Shown here: positions 8,232 through 16,642 of the stretch, one piece after another
Numbering within the stretch: position 1 is the first letter of the stretch
Layout of the letters: each line of letters starts with the position of its first letter
Source: Bacillus cytotoxicus
GTDB lineage: Bacteria > Bacillota > Bacilli > Bacillales > Bacillaceae_G
Length of the DNA stretch: 64,000 nt
NCBI RefSeq assembly: GCF_023715645.1
Contig: NZ_JAMBOP010000002.1
Coordinates: forward strand, 186,001 to 250,000
Direction of reading: 5' to 3'
The notes under the pieces: model-generated
Told to the model about the DNA's origin: nothing
What the model saw: the letters and a program-made list of their open reading frames with translations, nothing else
Database searches by the model: none
Program-made: the position numbers and the translations under genes

Positions 8232-8257
8232 AAACAGGCCTTTATTAGGCCTGCTTT
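8232..8257 (-). terminator. Terminator of the former lutABC operon
   Basis: AAAACAGGCCT / AGGCCTGCTTTT stem just past the lutC stop codon. It is retained although the operon is gone. Confidence 0.75.
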
Positions 8258-8262
8258 TCTAT

Positions 8263-8369
8263 TTATACAACAAAATAAAATGCTTTTAATGGTCCGTGTA
8301 CACCAACAACAAGGTTCATTTCAATGTCAGGAGAGTTACTTGGGCCGTAACAAACAATGTAACTTTCAT
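8263..8369 (-). pseudogene. lutA-lutC deletion scar (remnant of lactate utilisation operon lutABC)
   Basis: On the minus strand AGGGGGA is followed by an ATG at 8369 encoding MKVTLFVT, which matches the start of the LutA iron-sulphur oxidoreductase subunit. About 8 codons in, the sequence jumps to a different frame encoding 27 residues ending in the LutC C-terminus ([19 protein letters not shown] and ...AFYFVV, stop at 8263-8265). The fusion is out of frame with the lutA ATG. Everything else of lutA, lutB and lutC is missing. The operator upstream, the terminator downstream and lutR are still present. I infer a single deletion, perhaps through a short repeat around TTGTTAC. Confidence 0.8.
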
Positions 8370-8411
8370 AATATAGATCCCCCTCATTTCAACTCAGTCA
8401 ATATTCATATG

Positions 8412-8424
8412 GTCATCAGATGAC
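8412..8424. promoter_or_regulatory. Putative LutR operator
   Basis: GTCATCAGATGAC is a perfect dyad (6+1+6) about 45 nt upstream of the residual lutA start, between it and lutR. Its position fits a GntR-type operator; the identity is inferred. Confidence 0.5.
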
Positions 8425-8484
8425 TTGCGTAAAAAAGAAAGAAACGAGACATTAACTGCTCATATTCATTCTTTTAGAAAACAC

Positions 8485-9228
8485 TTACGATTTTGTTTCT
8501 TCAGTGCCTATGACCATACACTCTACATTCGTTAGGTGATTTTGCATCGCTTGCTGCGCTGCTTCAACATCATTCTTTAACACTGCTTCATAAATTTTCC
8601 GATGCTCTTCTAGAAGTCGTTCTGCTGTTGTTTGTTCACCATATAAAACAATTCGTCTTGTTTCACCAATTGCTTCAGCAATCATTTCAGAGACATGGTT
8701 CATTAATTCTAACAAAATATTATTATGTGAGGCTTCTGCAATTGCCATATGGAAATGAAAATCTGCTTTTTCACCAGCTTGTTCATCTCCCATTCCCTTT
8801 TGCATCTCATCTAACCAGCGCTTCATATTGTGTATGTTTTCATCTGTGCGTTTTAACGCTGCTGCACCAACTACTCCCACTTCAAGCACTTTTCGTACTT
8901 CAAATAAATTCACAATATCTTCTTGTTTCATTAGCAAAGTTGTGCTTAATGATGATGTTAAAGCAGAGGGAGTAAAATTCTTCACATACGTACCTTCACC
9001 TTGTTTCATCTCAATTAAGCGCATTGCTCGCAATGCGCTTAACGCTTCGCGCACAGCAGATCTGCCGACTTGAAACTGCTCTGCCAATTGATGAACAGGA
9101 AGAAGTTTGTCACCAGGCTTTAATGTACCATTTTTAATCATTCCTAAAATGGCTTCCGATACTTCTTCGTAAATTTTTTTAGGTTTAATCGATTTATATT
9201 CCAGTTGTATCACCCCAGTATCATCCAA
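8485..9228 (-). CDS. lutR: FadR-type GntR regulator LutR
   Basis: Represses lactate-utilisation genes in the absence of lactate. The 247-aa protein has an N-terminal winged helix (LAEQFQVGRSAVREALSALR, about residues 45-65) and a C-terminal all-helical FCD ligand domain with conserved His residues (ADFHFHMAIAEASHN). In intact relatives it sits next to lutABC; here its neighbour is the deletion scar. The exact start (ATG 9228, or the GTG six codons later) is uncertain. Confidence 0.88.
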   Translation of the reverse strand: MDDTGVIQLEYKSIKPKKIYEEVSEAILGMIKNGTLKPGDKLLPVHQLAEQFQVGRSAVREALSALRAMRLIEMKQGEGTYVKNFTPSALTSSLSTTLLMKQEDIVNLFEVRKVLEVGVVGAAALKRTDENIHNMKRWLDEMQKGMGDEQAGEKADFHFHMAIAEASHNNILLELMNHVSEMIAEAIGETRRIVLYGEQTTAERLLEEHRKIYEAVLKNDVEAAQQAMQNHLTNVECMVIGTEETKS

Positions 9229-9249
9229 ACAACAATGAAAACAATTTAT

Positions 9250-9278
9250 CCCGCGCTAACGGGCAGTAAAGCTTTCAC
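9250..9278 (-). repeat. Miniature family-2 repeat (internal deletion)
   Basis: CCCGCGCTAACGGGCAGTAA joined to GCTTTCAC: both ends of family 2 with little between. Left flank TTTAT, right flank TATAT, consistent with the 5-bp duplication seen at other copies. Confidence 0.6.
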
Positions 9279-9393
9279 TATATACAGAAATTAGCATCTA
9301 TACCTATTTTAGAACTAAATGTGCAGAAGTACAAACATTTTGTTCATAAAATAGACAAAAATGGTTATTAGGGCATTTTCCCCTATCTCTTCA

Positions 9394-10782
9394 TTATGGT
9401 AAGATAACTGGTAAATGAATCAAAATTGTCGTTCCTTTTCCTTCTTCACTTTCAATTTGCCAAGTTCCATCGTGAATGTGCACAATTTGTTTTACAATCG
9501 CCAGTCCTAGTCCAGTTCCACCGTTGTGACGACTTCTTGCTTTATCCACTCGGTAAAAACGTTCTCCTAACTTTTCGAGGTGTTCAGCGCCAATGCCAAT
9601 ACCACTATCTTCAATTTGCAATTTACATCGCCCTGCTTCTTGCTCTAATTGGACATGTATCGTCCCATTCTCACCTGTGTAGCGAAGCGCATTATCTATA
9701 ATGTTATGAAGCACTTGCTGCATCCTGTCTTCATCAATATTGACAATGACATCTGGATCCAGAATTGTCTGCAATGTAATTCGCTTTTCTGTCACTTGTA
9801 ATTCATATGTCTCTAGTACATCTTCAATTAACTGTGCAAATACAATCGGCTGTTTCTTAAGAGGAAAACGTTCTCCTTCAAGCTGCGCTAAATCTAATAA
9901 ATCATGCACAAGACGTTGCATACGTCCTGCTTCTTTATGAACAAGTCCGGTAAATTTTAATTGTTGCTCTCCTTTTGCTACACCATCAATAATCGCTTCG
10001 CTATATCCTTTAATATAACTAAGGGGCGTTCGCAATTCATGTGACACATTTGCCAAAAATTCTTTCCGCTGCACATCCTCTTCTTCTAGTGCACTTGCCA
10101 TCTTATTAAATGCTTTTCCAAGTCGGCCAATTTCATCTTCTGATGCAATTGTTATTCGCTTTGAAAAATCTCCTTTTGCCATATGATTCGCAACATGCTC
10201 CATTTGTGAAAGTGGCTTTGTAATGGCAATAACAATTTTCCGACCAATCCATACAGTTAATACAATCATGACAAGAGCAAGTGGAGCTAAAATGAGTCCC
10301 ATTTCATAAATTAGATCTTTAATGCTCTTTAAAGGAATATACGAATATACAATACCGACCAATTTTTTATTGTCTAATACAGGAATCACGACACCCATAA
10401 TGTTACGCTGAAAATGTTCTTCATATCCCATCTTTGTAATCGTCTTTCCTTCTAACAACGATTGCCTGTCATCTTCACTAATAATTGAATTATAATGAAC
10501 ATCAAATGGAAGACATGCACTTAAATCGCGCGGATTATCCACAAACAATACATCGGCACTCGCAATTTGATCGAATGATTTTACCCTTTCCTTAAATACA
10601 TCTACAGATTCATCTGCTCTATATTGCCTAACAAGGCGGTTTCCTTCTGCTTTTAATGTTTCTTCAATATTTTGGACATATAATTTTTCATACGAATATA
10701 ATGAAACAAAATATAAAAATGAAACTGTTACACAAACTGCGCAAGCAATCGTAAGCCATAACTTTTGTACCATCGTAAACAT
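9394..10782 (-). CDS. Sensor histidine kinase of a two-component system
   Basis: Membrane kinase of 462 aa: an N-terminal transmembrane helix, an extracellular sensing region of about 125 residues, a second transmembrane helix near residue 170, HAMP, HisKA with the phospho-acceptor (NVSHELRTPLSYIKG), and HATPase_c with the N box (DNALRYT), G1 (DSGIGIG) and G2 (GTGLGLAIV). Its start overlaps the regulator stop region, with GAGGTG in place, so the pair is co-translated. The frame runs four codons further upstream. Stimulus unknown. Confidence 0.93.
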   Translation of the reverse strand: MFTMVQKLWLTIACAVCVTVSFLYFVSLYSYEKLYVQNIEETLKAEGNRLVRQYRADESVDVFKERVKSFDQIASADVLFVDNPRDLSACLPFDVHYNSIISEDDRQSLLEGKTITKMGYEEHFQRNIMGVVIPVLDNKKLVGIVYSYIPLKSIKDLIYEMGLILAPLALVMIVLTVWIGRKIVIAITKPLSQMEHVANHMAKGDFSKRITIASEDEIGRLGKAFNKMASALEEEDVQRKEFLANVSHELRTPLSYIKGYSEAIIDGVAKGEQQLKFTGLVHKEAGRMQRLVHDLLDLAQLEGERFPLKKQPIVFAQLIEDVLETYELQVTEKRITLQTILDPDVIVNIDEDRMQQVLHNIIDNALRYTGENGTIHVQLEQEAGRCKLQIEDSGIGIGAEHLEKLGERFYRVDKARSRHNGGTGLGLAIVKQIVHIHDGTWQIESEEGKGTTILIHLPVILP

Positions 10783-10783
10783 C

Positions 10784-11455
10784 TTACACCTCAAATTTAT
10801 AGCCTACGCCCCAAACCGTTTGAATACAATTCCCATGTTCTCCAAGCTTTAAGCGCATTGTTTTCACATGTGTATCAACTGTTCGAGTGCTGCCAGCATA
10901 ATCATATCCCCAAACTTTTTCAAGCAACTGTTCCCGGCTAAATACTTGGCCGTTATGTTGGCAAAGAAAATAAAGTAAATCAAATTCTTTCACAGTTAAT
11001 GAAATACCTTCCCCACCTATTTCAACGCGGCGACTTTTCTCATTAATAACAACTGGTCCAAATTCTATTTCCTCTTGTTCTTCAAACTTCATATATCTCC
11101 TTAATACTGCTTCCATACGTGCAATTAATTCTCCTGGACTAAATGGTTTCACAATATAATCATCTGCCCCTGTACGCAATCCATTTACGCGATTCCACTC
11201 TTCTCCTTTTGCTGTCAAAAAGATAATTGGAATATCGGATGTCTTTCGAATTTCTTTACAAACTGTAATCCCATCCATTTCTGGCATCATGATATCCAAA
11301 ATAACAAAATTAAAACTTTCTATTTCAAGCATGTGAAGCGCTTGTTTTCCGTTTTCAGCTTCTTTCCACTCATAACCAAAGTTGTCCAAATACATACCGA
11401 CAAGTTGTCTCATATCACTTTCATCATCAACAAGTAATACTTTACACTTATTCAT
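10784..11455 (-). CDS. OmpR/PhoB-family response regulator
   Basis: 223 aa: a receiver domain with acidic pocket (VDDESD), phospho-acceptor Asp in FVILDIMMPEMDG near residue 54 and the conserved Lys in DDYIVKPFSPGE, followed by a C-terminal winged helix (EFDLLYFLCQHNGQVFSREQ... with TRTVDTHVKTMRLKLG). The ATG overlaps the stop of the upstream lipoprotein gene by 4 nt, so lipoprotein, regulator and kinase form one leftward operon. Confidence 0.95.
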   Translation of the reverse strand: MNKCKVLLVDDESDMRQLVGMYLDNFGYEWKEAENGKQALHMLEIESFNFVILDIMMPEMDGITVCKEIRKTSDIPIIFLTAKGEEWNRVNGLRTGADDYIVKPFSPGELIARMEAVLRRYMKFEEQEEIEFGPVVINEKSRRVEIGGEGISLTVKEFDLLYFLCQHNGQVFSREQLLEKVWGYDYAGSTRTVDTHVKTMRLKLGEHGNCIQTVWGVGYKFEV

Positions 11456-12423
11456 TTCTTCTCCCCTACTCTTTGCGTAAATTGAAATGGTCCTTTACCA
11501 ACTGAAATCGTCTGTTTTATTTTCATTTCATGTAAATCTAATACATACACTTCATCACTATCATAACTCGCAACATACCCTTCACTACCAATTTGCCAAA
11601 ATGCAAATGGATTCGAGCCTACTTCAAGAGAACCTACCTCTTTATACGTTTTTCCATCAAACTTTCTCAGCGTGTTCGATCCGTGACTCAGTACATAAAT
11701 AAATTGTTGATCTGTAGACAGATTGATCGGCATAAATGGTGCATGTAACGATTGAAGCATTTGGCCATCTTGTACAGAATACTCAAGCACCTTTTCATTT
11801 ACTTGTTTCCCGTCACCATGCCCGCCAATAAATATATCCTTTCCATCTCCGCTAAGAAATGCCCCTGTTGAAGCTGGTGGAATCATAAAAGAGTTCACAA
11901 CTTTCTTTTGTTTCACATCAATACTAGACAATTTCGTATCATAAAAATTAAGAACATATAACATGTCATCATGTTGCACCATCGTCAGCGGACCCTTTCC
12001 AACCGAAATGCTCTCCGTTTCTTTCCCATCGGTTGTAAATACACGAATTTTTTGCTGATTTTGATCCGCCACAAATAGCTCTTTTCCATTTTCAGATACT
12101 AATATATTGACGATTCCTTTTCCTGTATTCCATTTTTCAAGCTGCTTTCCATCTTTCAAAGAATATACATATACATACTCAAGTTGTTTTCCATACACAA
12201 GTAAGCGATTCTTGTCTGGTAACAACGTTGTTCCCGTAATTGTTTCATTTAAATGCCACGTTGTAATTGTTTTTTTCGTATTCGTATCAATAAAACTAAT
12301 ACTTCCTTCTTTTATATTTGTTGTGATTAGAAGAGACTTTTTCGGATCAATAGATTGATATGCCCCTCCCTTGCACCCTGTAAGTAATAGTACAATACAA
12401 AGTGAAATAAGCCACCTTTTCAA
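11452..12423 (-). CDS. Secreted beta-propeller lipoprotein (YncE-like)
   Basis: 323 aa. Signal peptide with lipobox LLLTGC, so anchored to the outer face of the membrane, followed by repeated blades of the YVTN/YncE type (for example GKGIVNILVSENGKELFVAD, VGKGPLTMVQ). I place the start at a TTG (12423) because GGAGGT lies 7 nt upstream and the signal peptide begins directly (LKRWLISLCIV). The longer frame to 12621 runs into a repeat. It is co-transcribed with the two-component pair, so it may modulate signal sensing. Confidence 0.85.
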   Translation of the reverse strand: MKRWLISLCIVLLLTGCKGGAYQSIDPKKSLLITTNIKEGSISFIDTNTKKTITTWHLNETITGTTLLPDKNRLLVYGKQLEYVYVYSLKDGKQLEKWNTGKGIVNILVSENGKELFVADQNQQKIRVFTTDGKETESISVGKGPLTMVQHDDMLYVLNFYDTKLSSIDVKQKKVVNSFMIPPASTGAFLSGDGKDIFIGGHGDGKQVNEKVLEYSVQDGQMLQSLHAPFMPINLSTDQQFIYVLSHGSNTLRKFDGKTYKEVGSLEVGSNPFAFWQIGSEGYVASYDSDEVYVLDLHEMKIKQTISVGKGPFQFTQRVGEKK

Positions 12424-12528
12424 AAAGATTACCTCCATTATGGACAGTTTCGTTATACTTGTAAAATAGCAAATAATTGTGAGGAAAGTGTGAAATCTTC
12501 TTTCTATATATAGAACTTGGAACAACGG

Positions 12529-12782
12529 CATAAAAACCAACTTTTTAGGTAGGACAAGAGCATCTGGCCATGCATAGTAGCGGTCAGAGCCTTTTCCTGC
12601 CACGTGCAAAGTTTTAAACACAGAAAGGTAGCAAGTGTATGTCCATTTTTATCTTCATGACAGCAATCTATATGCTATAAAATGAAAATAACGTTCTATA
12701 GATAATAAGGGGCGTATTTTTGTTGGAATCATACTCCTTACCAAACTTCTAAATGTAATAATGTATGACTTTGTAGTTACTT
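12529..12782 (+). repeat. bcr1-like repeat with ~100-bp extension
   Basis: The core spans 12529-12683 (ATAAAAACC start, GGCCATGCATAGTAGCGGTCAG, TGCCACGTGCAAAG, AGCAATCTATATGCT). The following ~100 bp, including TGGAATCATACTCCTTACC and TTCTAAATG, is also found in inverted orientation next to the 1.2-kb copy. The pair therefore shares about 250 bp. Confidence 0.8.
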
Positions 12783-12815
12783 TCTTTCTATATTATAAGT
12801 ATAAATTGAAAAGTG

Positions 12816-12950
12816 GACTTAAAAACCGGATTTTTTAGGTTGGTCGGGGCTTCCACTGATATATCGACCGTTTTGGAGAATATATCAGCGCTATTTAAAA
12901 TATATCGGCGATTCGACACAACTTAAAGATCTTTCGACAACATTCGGCAC
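12816..12950 (+). repeat. Repeat left-end fragment and degenerate short tandem motif
   Basis: TTAAAAACCGGATTTTTTAGG resembles the left end of the dispersed repeat only. It is followed by three degenerate units built on ATATATCRRCG (12859-12920). The rest of the 12.95-13.45 kb gap holds no gene I can support. Confidence 0.4.
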
Positions 12951-13453
12951 ATAGAATACACTAACGTGAGATGACATAGTATCGTCAGCTCTCTCTTAAT
13001 ATGAAAAACGAGCATACCTTTCTTGATTAAAGGTACACCCGTCTTGTTTATAGTCTACAACATTAAGAATATGTTACTGTATAATAAAAAAGAGCAACAA
13101 AAAGATTACAATTATGTAAAAAACAATCCATAATATTCCTCATCCATCCTCTATAAATGTTGATGTTATCCCTTTCCGCTTCCTCTTCACCGGGAATTAT
13201 ATCCAATTTTTCTTTTATTTCTCCTCAGAAAAAAGTACTGTCCATTCCTTATATCATCTAGTATTCCGACATTTGTTCTCCCTCTAAAATTTAGGATAAA
13301 AAAGGAAATCTTATAACCTATGAATTTTTTTCCAACTTTTTTTCGTTTCATTCTGTGCTACGATGATTTTGTCAGTCAGACAGGCCGACAAAAATAAATT
13401 CTATGTGATAACAGTTTTATAACTTTATACATAAGTAGGGGGACAATTTAATA

Positions 13454-14365
13454 ATGAAAAAACGTGTATTACTATCTGTAGCAGCTGCAACTGCTCTTAC
13501 ATTTGGACTAGGAACAAATGGTGCGAAGGCAGAAACAATCCAACCATCACAAATCAAAGTTCAAAATATTTCGCAATCTCCATCATTTATGCAATATATG
13601 AATCAACAAGACTTTCAATCTTTCTTAACATCTCTATTAAACTCATATTATGCAAAATGGAATGCAAACGCCTTCCAACCAAGCAGCTGTGTCGTTTCTG
13701 GCCAACCAACTTACACAACAATTACAACTCCTTGGGGAAATATTGTAATTACAAATTCAGTTACTAACAATGAAACAACGCAACCAGAAGAAAAACCAGC
13801 TGATAACAACACTGCAGCTAAGCCAGAAGAGAAACCGGCTGATAATAACCAATCTACTAAGCCTGCTAATAAACCGGCTGACAACAACCAAGCAACTAAG
13901 CCTGCTAATAAACCAGCTGACAAACCGGCTGACAACAACCAAACTACTAAGCCAGAGGACAAACCTGCTGAAGAGTCAAAAGGTTCATTAAGCGCATTTG
14001 AACAAAAAGTTGTTGATTTAACAAATGCTGAACGATCAAAACAAGGTTTACCAGCATTAAAAGTAGACAATGTGTTAAGCAAAGTAGCACGTGTTAAATC
14101 AGAAGATATGCAAAAAAATCATTACTTTGATCACACTAGCCCAACATACGGCTCTCCGTTCGATATGATGAAACAATTCGGTATTTCATATAAATCTGCT
14201 GGTGAAAATATCGCACAAGGACAACGTACTCCTGAAGAAGTTGTACAAGCTTGGATGAATAGTGCCGGTCACCGTGCAAATATTTTAAATAGTGGATACA
14301 CACATATCGGTGTTGGTTACGTAGAAAGCGGAAACTATTGGACACAAGAATTTATTTCGAAGTAA
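13454..14365 (+). CDS. Secreted CAP-domain (SCP-like) protein with PADNN repeats
   Basis: 303 aa. Signal peptide (MKKRVLLSV...GAKAE), an N-terminal region of about 80 residues, a low-complexity linker (about residues 105-180) of imperfect EEKPADNN / ANKPADNN units, and a C-terminal CAP domain with NAERSKQGLPAL, DHTSPTYGSPFDM and AGHRANIL. Related to B. subtilis YkwD. The linker units differ in number between alleles of such genes and would suit crossing the cell wall. AGGGGG precedes the ATG. Function of bacterial CAP proteins is unresolved. Confidence 0.9.
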   Translation: MKKRVLLSVAAATALTFGLGTNGAKAETIQPSQIKVQNISQSPSFMQYMNQQDFQSFLTSLLNSYYAKWNANAFQPSSCVVSGQPTYTTITTPWGNIVITNSVTNNETTQPEEKPADNNTAAKPEEKPADNNQSTKPANKPADNNQATKPANKPADKPADNNQTTKPEDKPAEESKGSLSAFEQKVVDLTNAERSKQGLPALKVDNVLSKVARVKSEDMQKNHYFDHTSPTYGSPFDMMKQFGISYKSAGENIAQGQRTPEEVVQAWMNSAGHRANILNSGYTHIGVGYVESGNYWTQEFISK

Positions 14366-14371
14366 GACTTT

Positions 14372-14402
14372 AATCAATGGGGTTCGCCCCATTGATTATT
14401 TT
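14372..14402 (+). terminator. Terminator of the CAP-protein gene
   Basis: AATCAATGGGG / CCCCATTGATT stem with a TTCG loop and a T-rich tail. Confidence 0.9.
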
Positions 14403-14408
14403 ATATAT

Positions 14409-14712
14409 ACATAAAACCCCTCTTTCTTTTTAGGTGAGCGAGAGCATCTGGCCGTGCATAGCAGCGGTCAGGGCCTTTTTTTGCCACGCGCAAAGTTTTA
14501 AAACAAAGATAGGTAGCAAGGGGTCTGTTCATTTTTACCCCGCTATTCGTGGGCAGTAAAGACTGGGGAAGTACGGGGAAGAAAACTGCCCGTAAAAGCC
14601 CGATTGGTGAGAGCTTTCCATCAGTGAGGAAAGCGTCACTGATGGAAGTTTCACTTTATCTTCATGACAGCATGTAGTGGTCATGGTTTGTTCTGCATAG
14701 TAGCGATTTATT
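14409..14712 (+). repeat. bcr1-like repeat interrupted by a family-2 repeat
   Basis: Left part 14409-14538 (ATAAAACCCC ... TGCCACGCGCAAAG ... TTCATTTTTAC) and right part from 14655 (TTTATCTTCATGACAGCA ... TGCATAGTAGCG) join perfectly to the arrangement of the 12.5-kb copy once 14539-14654 is removed. Confidence 0.8.
14539..14654 (-). repeat. Family-2 repeat inserted in a bcr1-like repeat
   Basis: Begins CCCGCTATTCGTGGGCAG and ends GGAAGTTTCAC. It carries an internal GGGCAGTAA/ACTGCCC inverted pair and a TTCCATCAGTG / CACTGATGGAA hairpin. Flanks TTTAC and TTTAT look like a 5-bp target duplication. Confidence 0.75.
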
Positions 14713-14776
14713 TAATGAAACCAATTGAACTTTCTTTTTACTTCATTTGGAGATAGGGGAGCCCGTAAATAACAAA

Positions 14777-14834
14777 ATAAAGGGGCTGACCTAAAAGGCA
14801 CATAAGTGCCTTTTGAGGTTAGCCCCTCTTTATT
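14777..14834 (-). terminator. Terminator of the pseudouridine synthase gene
   Basis: Long stem AATAAAGGGGCT...AGCCCCTCTTTATT with an inner AAAAGGCAC/GTGCCTTTT hairpin, overlapping the stop codon. Confidence 0.85.
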
Positions 14835-15750
14835 TTGCATTCATACAAGAATGTAATATACGAGAAAAATCATGAGGAAGAGGGATATCTGCTTCAATTT
14901 GCTGTTTTGTAATGGGATGTAACATTGTAATATGAGCAGCATGCAGTGCTTGACGCGAAAGCCGATTTGTCGTACCGCCATATAATACATCACCAATCAG
15001 CGGATGACCGAGATAACTCATATGAACACGTATTTGATGTGTTCTTCCCGTCTCTAATTGAACTTTAACAAGTGTTATGTTATTTTCTTTCGAATATTGC
15101 ATGACCTCGTAATGTGTTACGGCACGATCACCTTTTTCGGAAACACGGCGCCTTGATGCATGATGACGATCTCGTCCAATTGGCGCATCTATTTTCCCTC
15201 GTTTCTTTTGTACTTTCCCTTCAACAAGTGCCATATAAGTTCTCTTAATTTTACGCTCTGTTAATAATCGGTCCATAATTACACCAGCTAAAGCGTGCTT
15301 TGCAAAGACGACTCCACCTGTTGTGTCTTTATCTAATCGGTGAATGTGACGCACCTTTGTTTCAATTCCTTGCATTTGCAAATGAAAGGCTACATAGTTT
15401 GCTAATGTGCCTGTCCCGCCTTTATTCGCAGGATGTGTGTCTACTTGAATGGGCTTATTCACTATTAAGACATGATCGTCTTCATATATAACTTCTATAT
15501 CATAAAACTCCGGCTCTACATCATACTCTTCATGTATAAACATATGAACTTGCAATTTATCTTCTTTTTGCAGTTGTTCACTCCACCGTTTTCCTTCTCC
15601 ATTCACAAGAATACTTTTTTCCATACGATATTTGTGTAATAATTTTTTTGGAACTTGCCATTCTTCTTTCAAAATAGACTCTATCGTTCGCCCAGCCCAC
15701 TCGGCAGGAACTGTAATTTCACACCATTCTCCCATTTTCTTTACTTTCAT
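14830..15750 (-). CDS. RluA/RluD-family pseudouridine synthase
   Basis: Isomerises uridine to pseudouridine in rRNA or tRNA. 306 aa: an S4-like N-terminal region (about residues 15-75) and a catalytic domain with HRLDKDTTG (catalytic Asp near residue 142), the GRTHQIRVHM motif and a conserved GDVLYGG segment. Bacillus genomes have several RluD-like paralogues and the target site cannot be assigned from sequence. Monocistronic, leftward. Confidence 0.92.
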   Translation of the reverse strand: MKVKKMGEWCEITVPAEWAGRTIESILKEEWQVPKKLLHKYRMEKSILVNGEGKRWSEQLQKEDKLQVHMFIHEEYDVEPEFYDIEVIYEDDHVLIVNKPIQVDTHPANKGGTGTLANYVAFHLQMQGIETKVRHIHRLDKDTTGGVVFAKHALAGVIMDRLLTERKIKRTYMALVEGKVQKKRGKIDAPIGRDRHHASRRRVSEKGDRAVTHYEVMQYSKENNITLVKVQLETGRTHQIRVHMSYLGHPLIGDVLYGGTTNRLSRQALHAAHITMLHPITKQQIEADIPLPHDFSRILHSCMNAK

Positions 15751-15810
15751 ATTATCACCTTATTTCTAGTCATCTTCTTATTGTAACGGAAAATCGCTTT
15801 TCATGCATAA

Positions 15811-15842
15811 TGAAAGACAGTTCGCAATTGAACTGCCTCTCC
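15811..15842 (-). terminator. Terminator of the 136-aa hypothetical gene
   Basis: GGCAGTTC / GAACTGTC-type hairpin immediately after the stop, followed on the minus strand by TTTCATT. Confidence 0.6.
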
Positions 15843-15844
15843 CA

Positions 15845-16255
15845 TTACGCACGAAGCTTTTTTATTTCCTGCAACATTTCTTCCGCTTTTCTTTCATAGG
15901 ATAAATCTTGAAAAAACGTAGCTAACCGTTTGTAGTCATTGTAAGCATCTAATAATCGGTCAATCATTTTATAGTTATTTTTTTTCAGCGGTGTTTTTAG
16001 TTTAACAGGATAACGATATTCTCCCATATCACGAATTTTATAATACTCTTCTTCTACTTGAATGACTTTCAAAAGCTCATTCTCTTCTGCATCGAGTGTA
16101 TATCCATCAAACTCGCGCAATAATTCATAAATAATATGGGCCTCCTTTGAATAAAAACCTTTTTCTAACCGATAGCCGACAATGCGATACATATGTCCAT
16201 CATTTTCTGCAAATTGTACAGTATCATTCAATTTAAATTTAAAATAACGAAACAT
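15845..16255 (-). CDS. Conserved hypothetical cytoplasmic protein
   Basis: I do not recognise a named family. 136 aa, no signal peptide or membrane segment. The N-terminal ~60 residues look like a small beta barrel with SH3-like pattern (LNDTVQFAENDGHMYRIVGYR). The C-terminal ~50 residues are helical and charged (MIDRLLDAYNDYKRL...AEEMLQEIKKL). Good ribosome site (GGGGGAAGG) and its own terminator argue that it is a real gene. Confidence 0.75.
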   Translation of the reverse strand: MFRYFKFKLNDTVQFAENDGHMYRIVGYRLEKGFYSKEAHIIYELLREFDGYTLDAEENELLKVIQVEEEYYKIRDMGEYRYPVKLKTPLKKNNYKMIDRLLDAYNDYKRLATFFQDLSYERKAEEMLQEIKKLRA

Positions 16256-16353
16256 TGCCTTCCCCCACTCTTATATGTAATATCCTTATCTCATACTATT
16301 CGCTAAAAGGGGGGCAAGCTATTCATACAAGTAGCTCTCACCTACTATATAAA

Positions 16354-16623
16354 GTGAAACTTCCATCAGTGGGGGTTTTCTTCATCCCCCGCTGATGGTT
16401 AGCCCTCACCAATCGGGCTTTTACGGGCAGTTATCCCCCACCTATCTTCTTTAGAAAAGCGGAAGTGGCTCATTCAGAATGTGAGGGGGATGGAGCTTCT
16501 GACGTAGAGGTGTTTTTTACCTCGCAGGAAGAAGCGAAGCCACCGAACATTCTAGCCACTGAAGCTGGACAACGATTTTCTCTCAATCTTGAGGTGGGGG
16601 TCTTACTGCCCACGAATAGCGGG
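16354..16623 (+). repeat. Full-length family-2 repeat (270 bp) with ATAAA target duplication
   Basis: Ends GTGAAACTTCCATCAGTG and GAATAGCGGG, flanked on both sides by ATAAA (16349-16353 and 16624-16628). It contains a CCATCAGTGGGGG/CCCCCGCTGATGG hairpin. A GGGCAGTTATCCCCCACCT arm pairs with the AGGTGGGGGTCTTACTGCCC arm, and a nested AGTGGCT..AGAATGT / ACATTCTAGCCACT pair lies inside. The whole element could fold as a long structured RNA. Small open frames within it have no ribosome site and are not genes. Confidence 0.75.
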
Positions 16624-16642
16624 ATAAAACTGGACGCCCTAA

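Noticed and set aside
13000-13045. Terminator-like hairpin around ACCTTT...AAAGGT
   Set aside because: Only six consecutive pairs with an interrupted lower stem, and no gene ends nearby.
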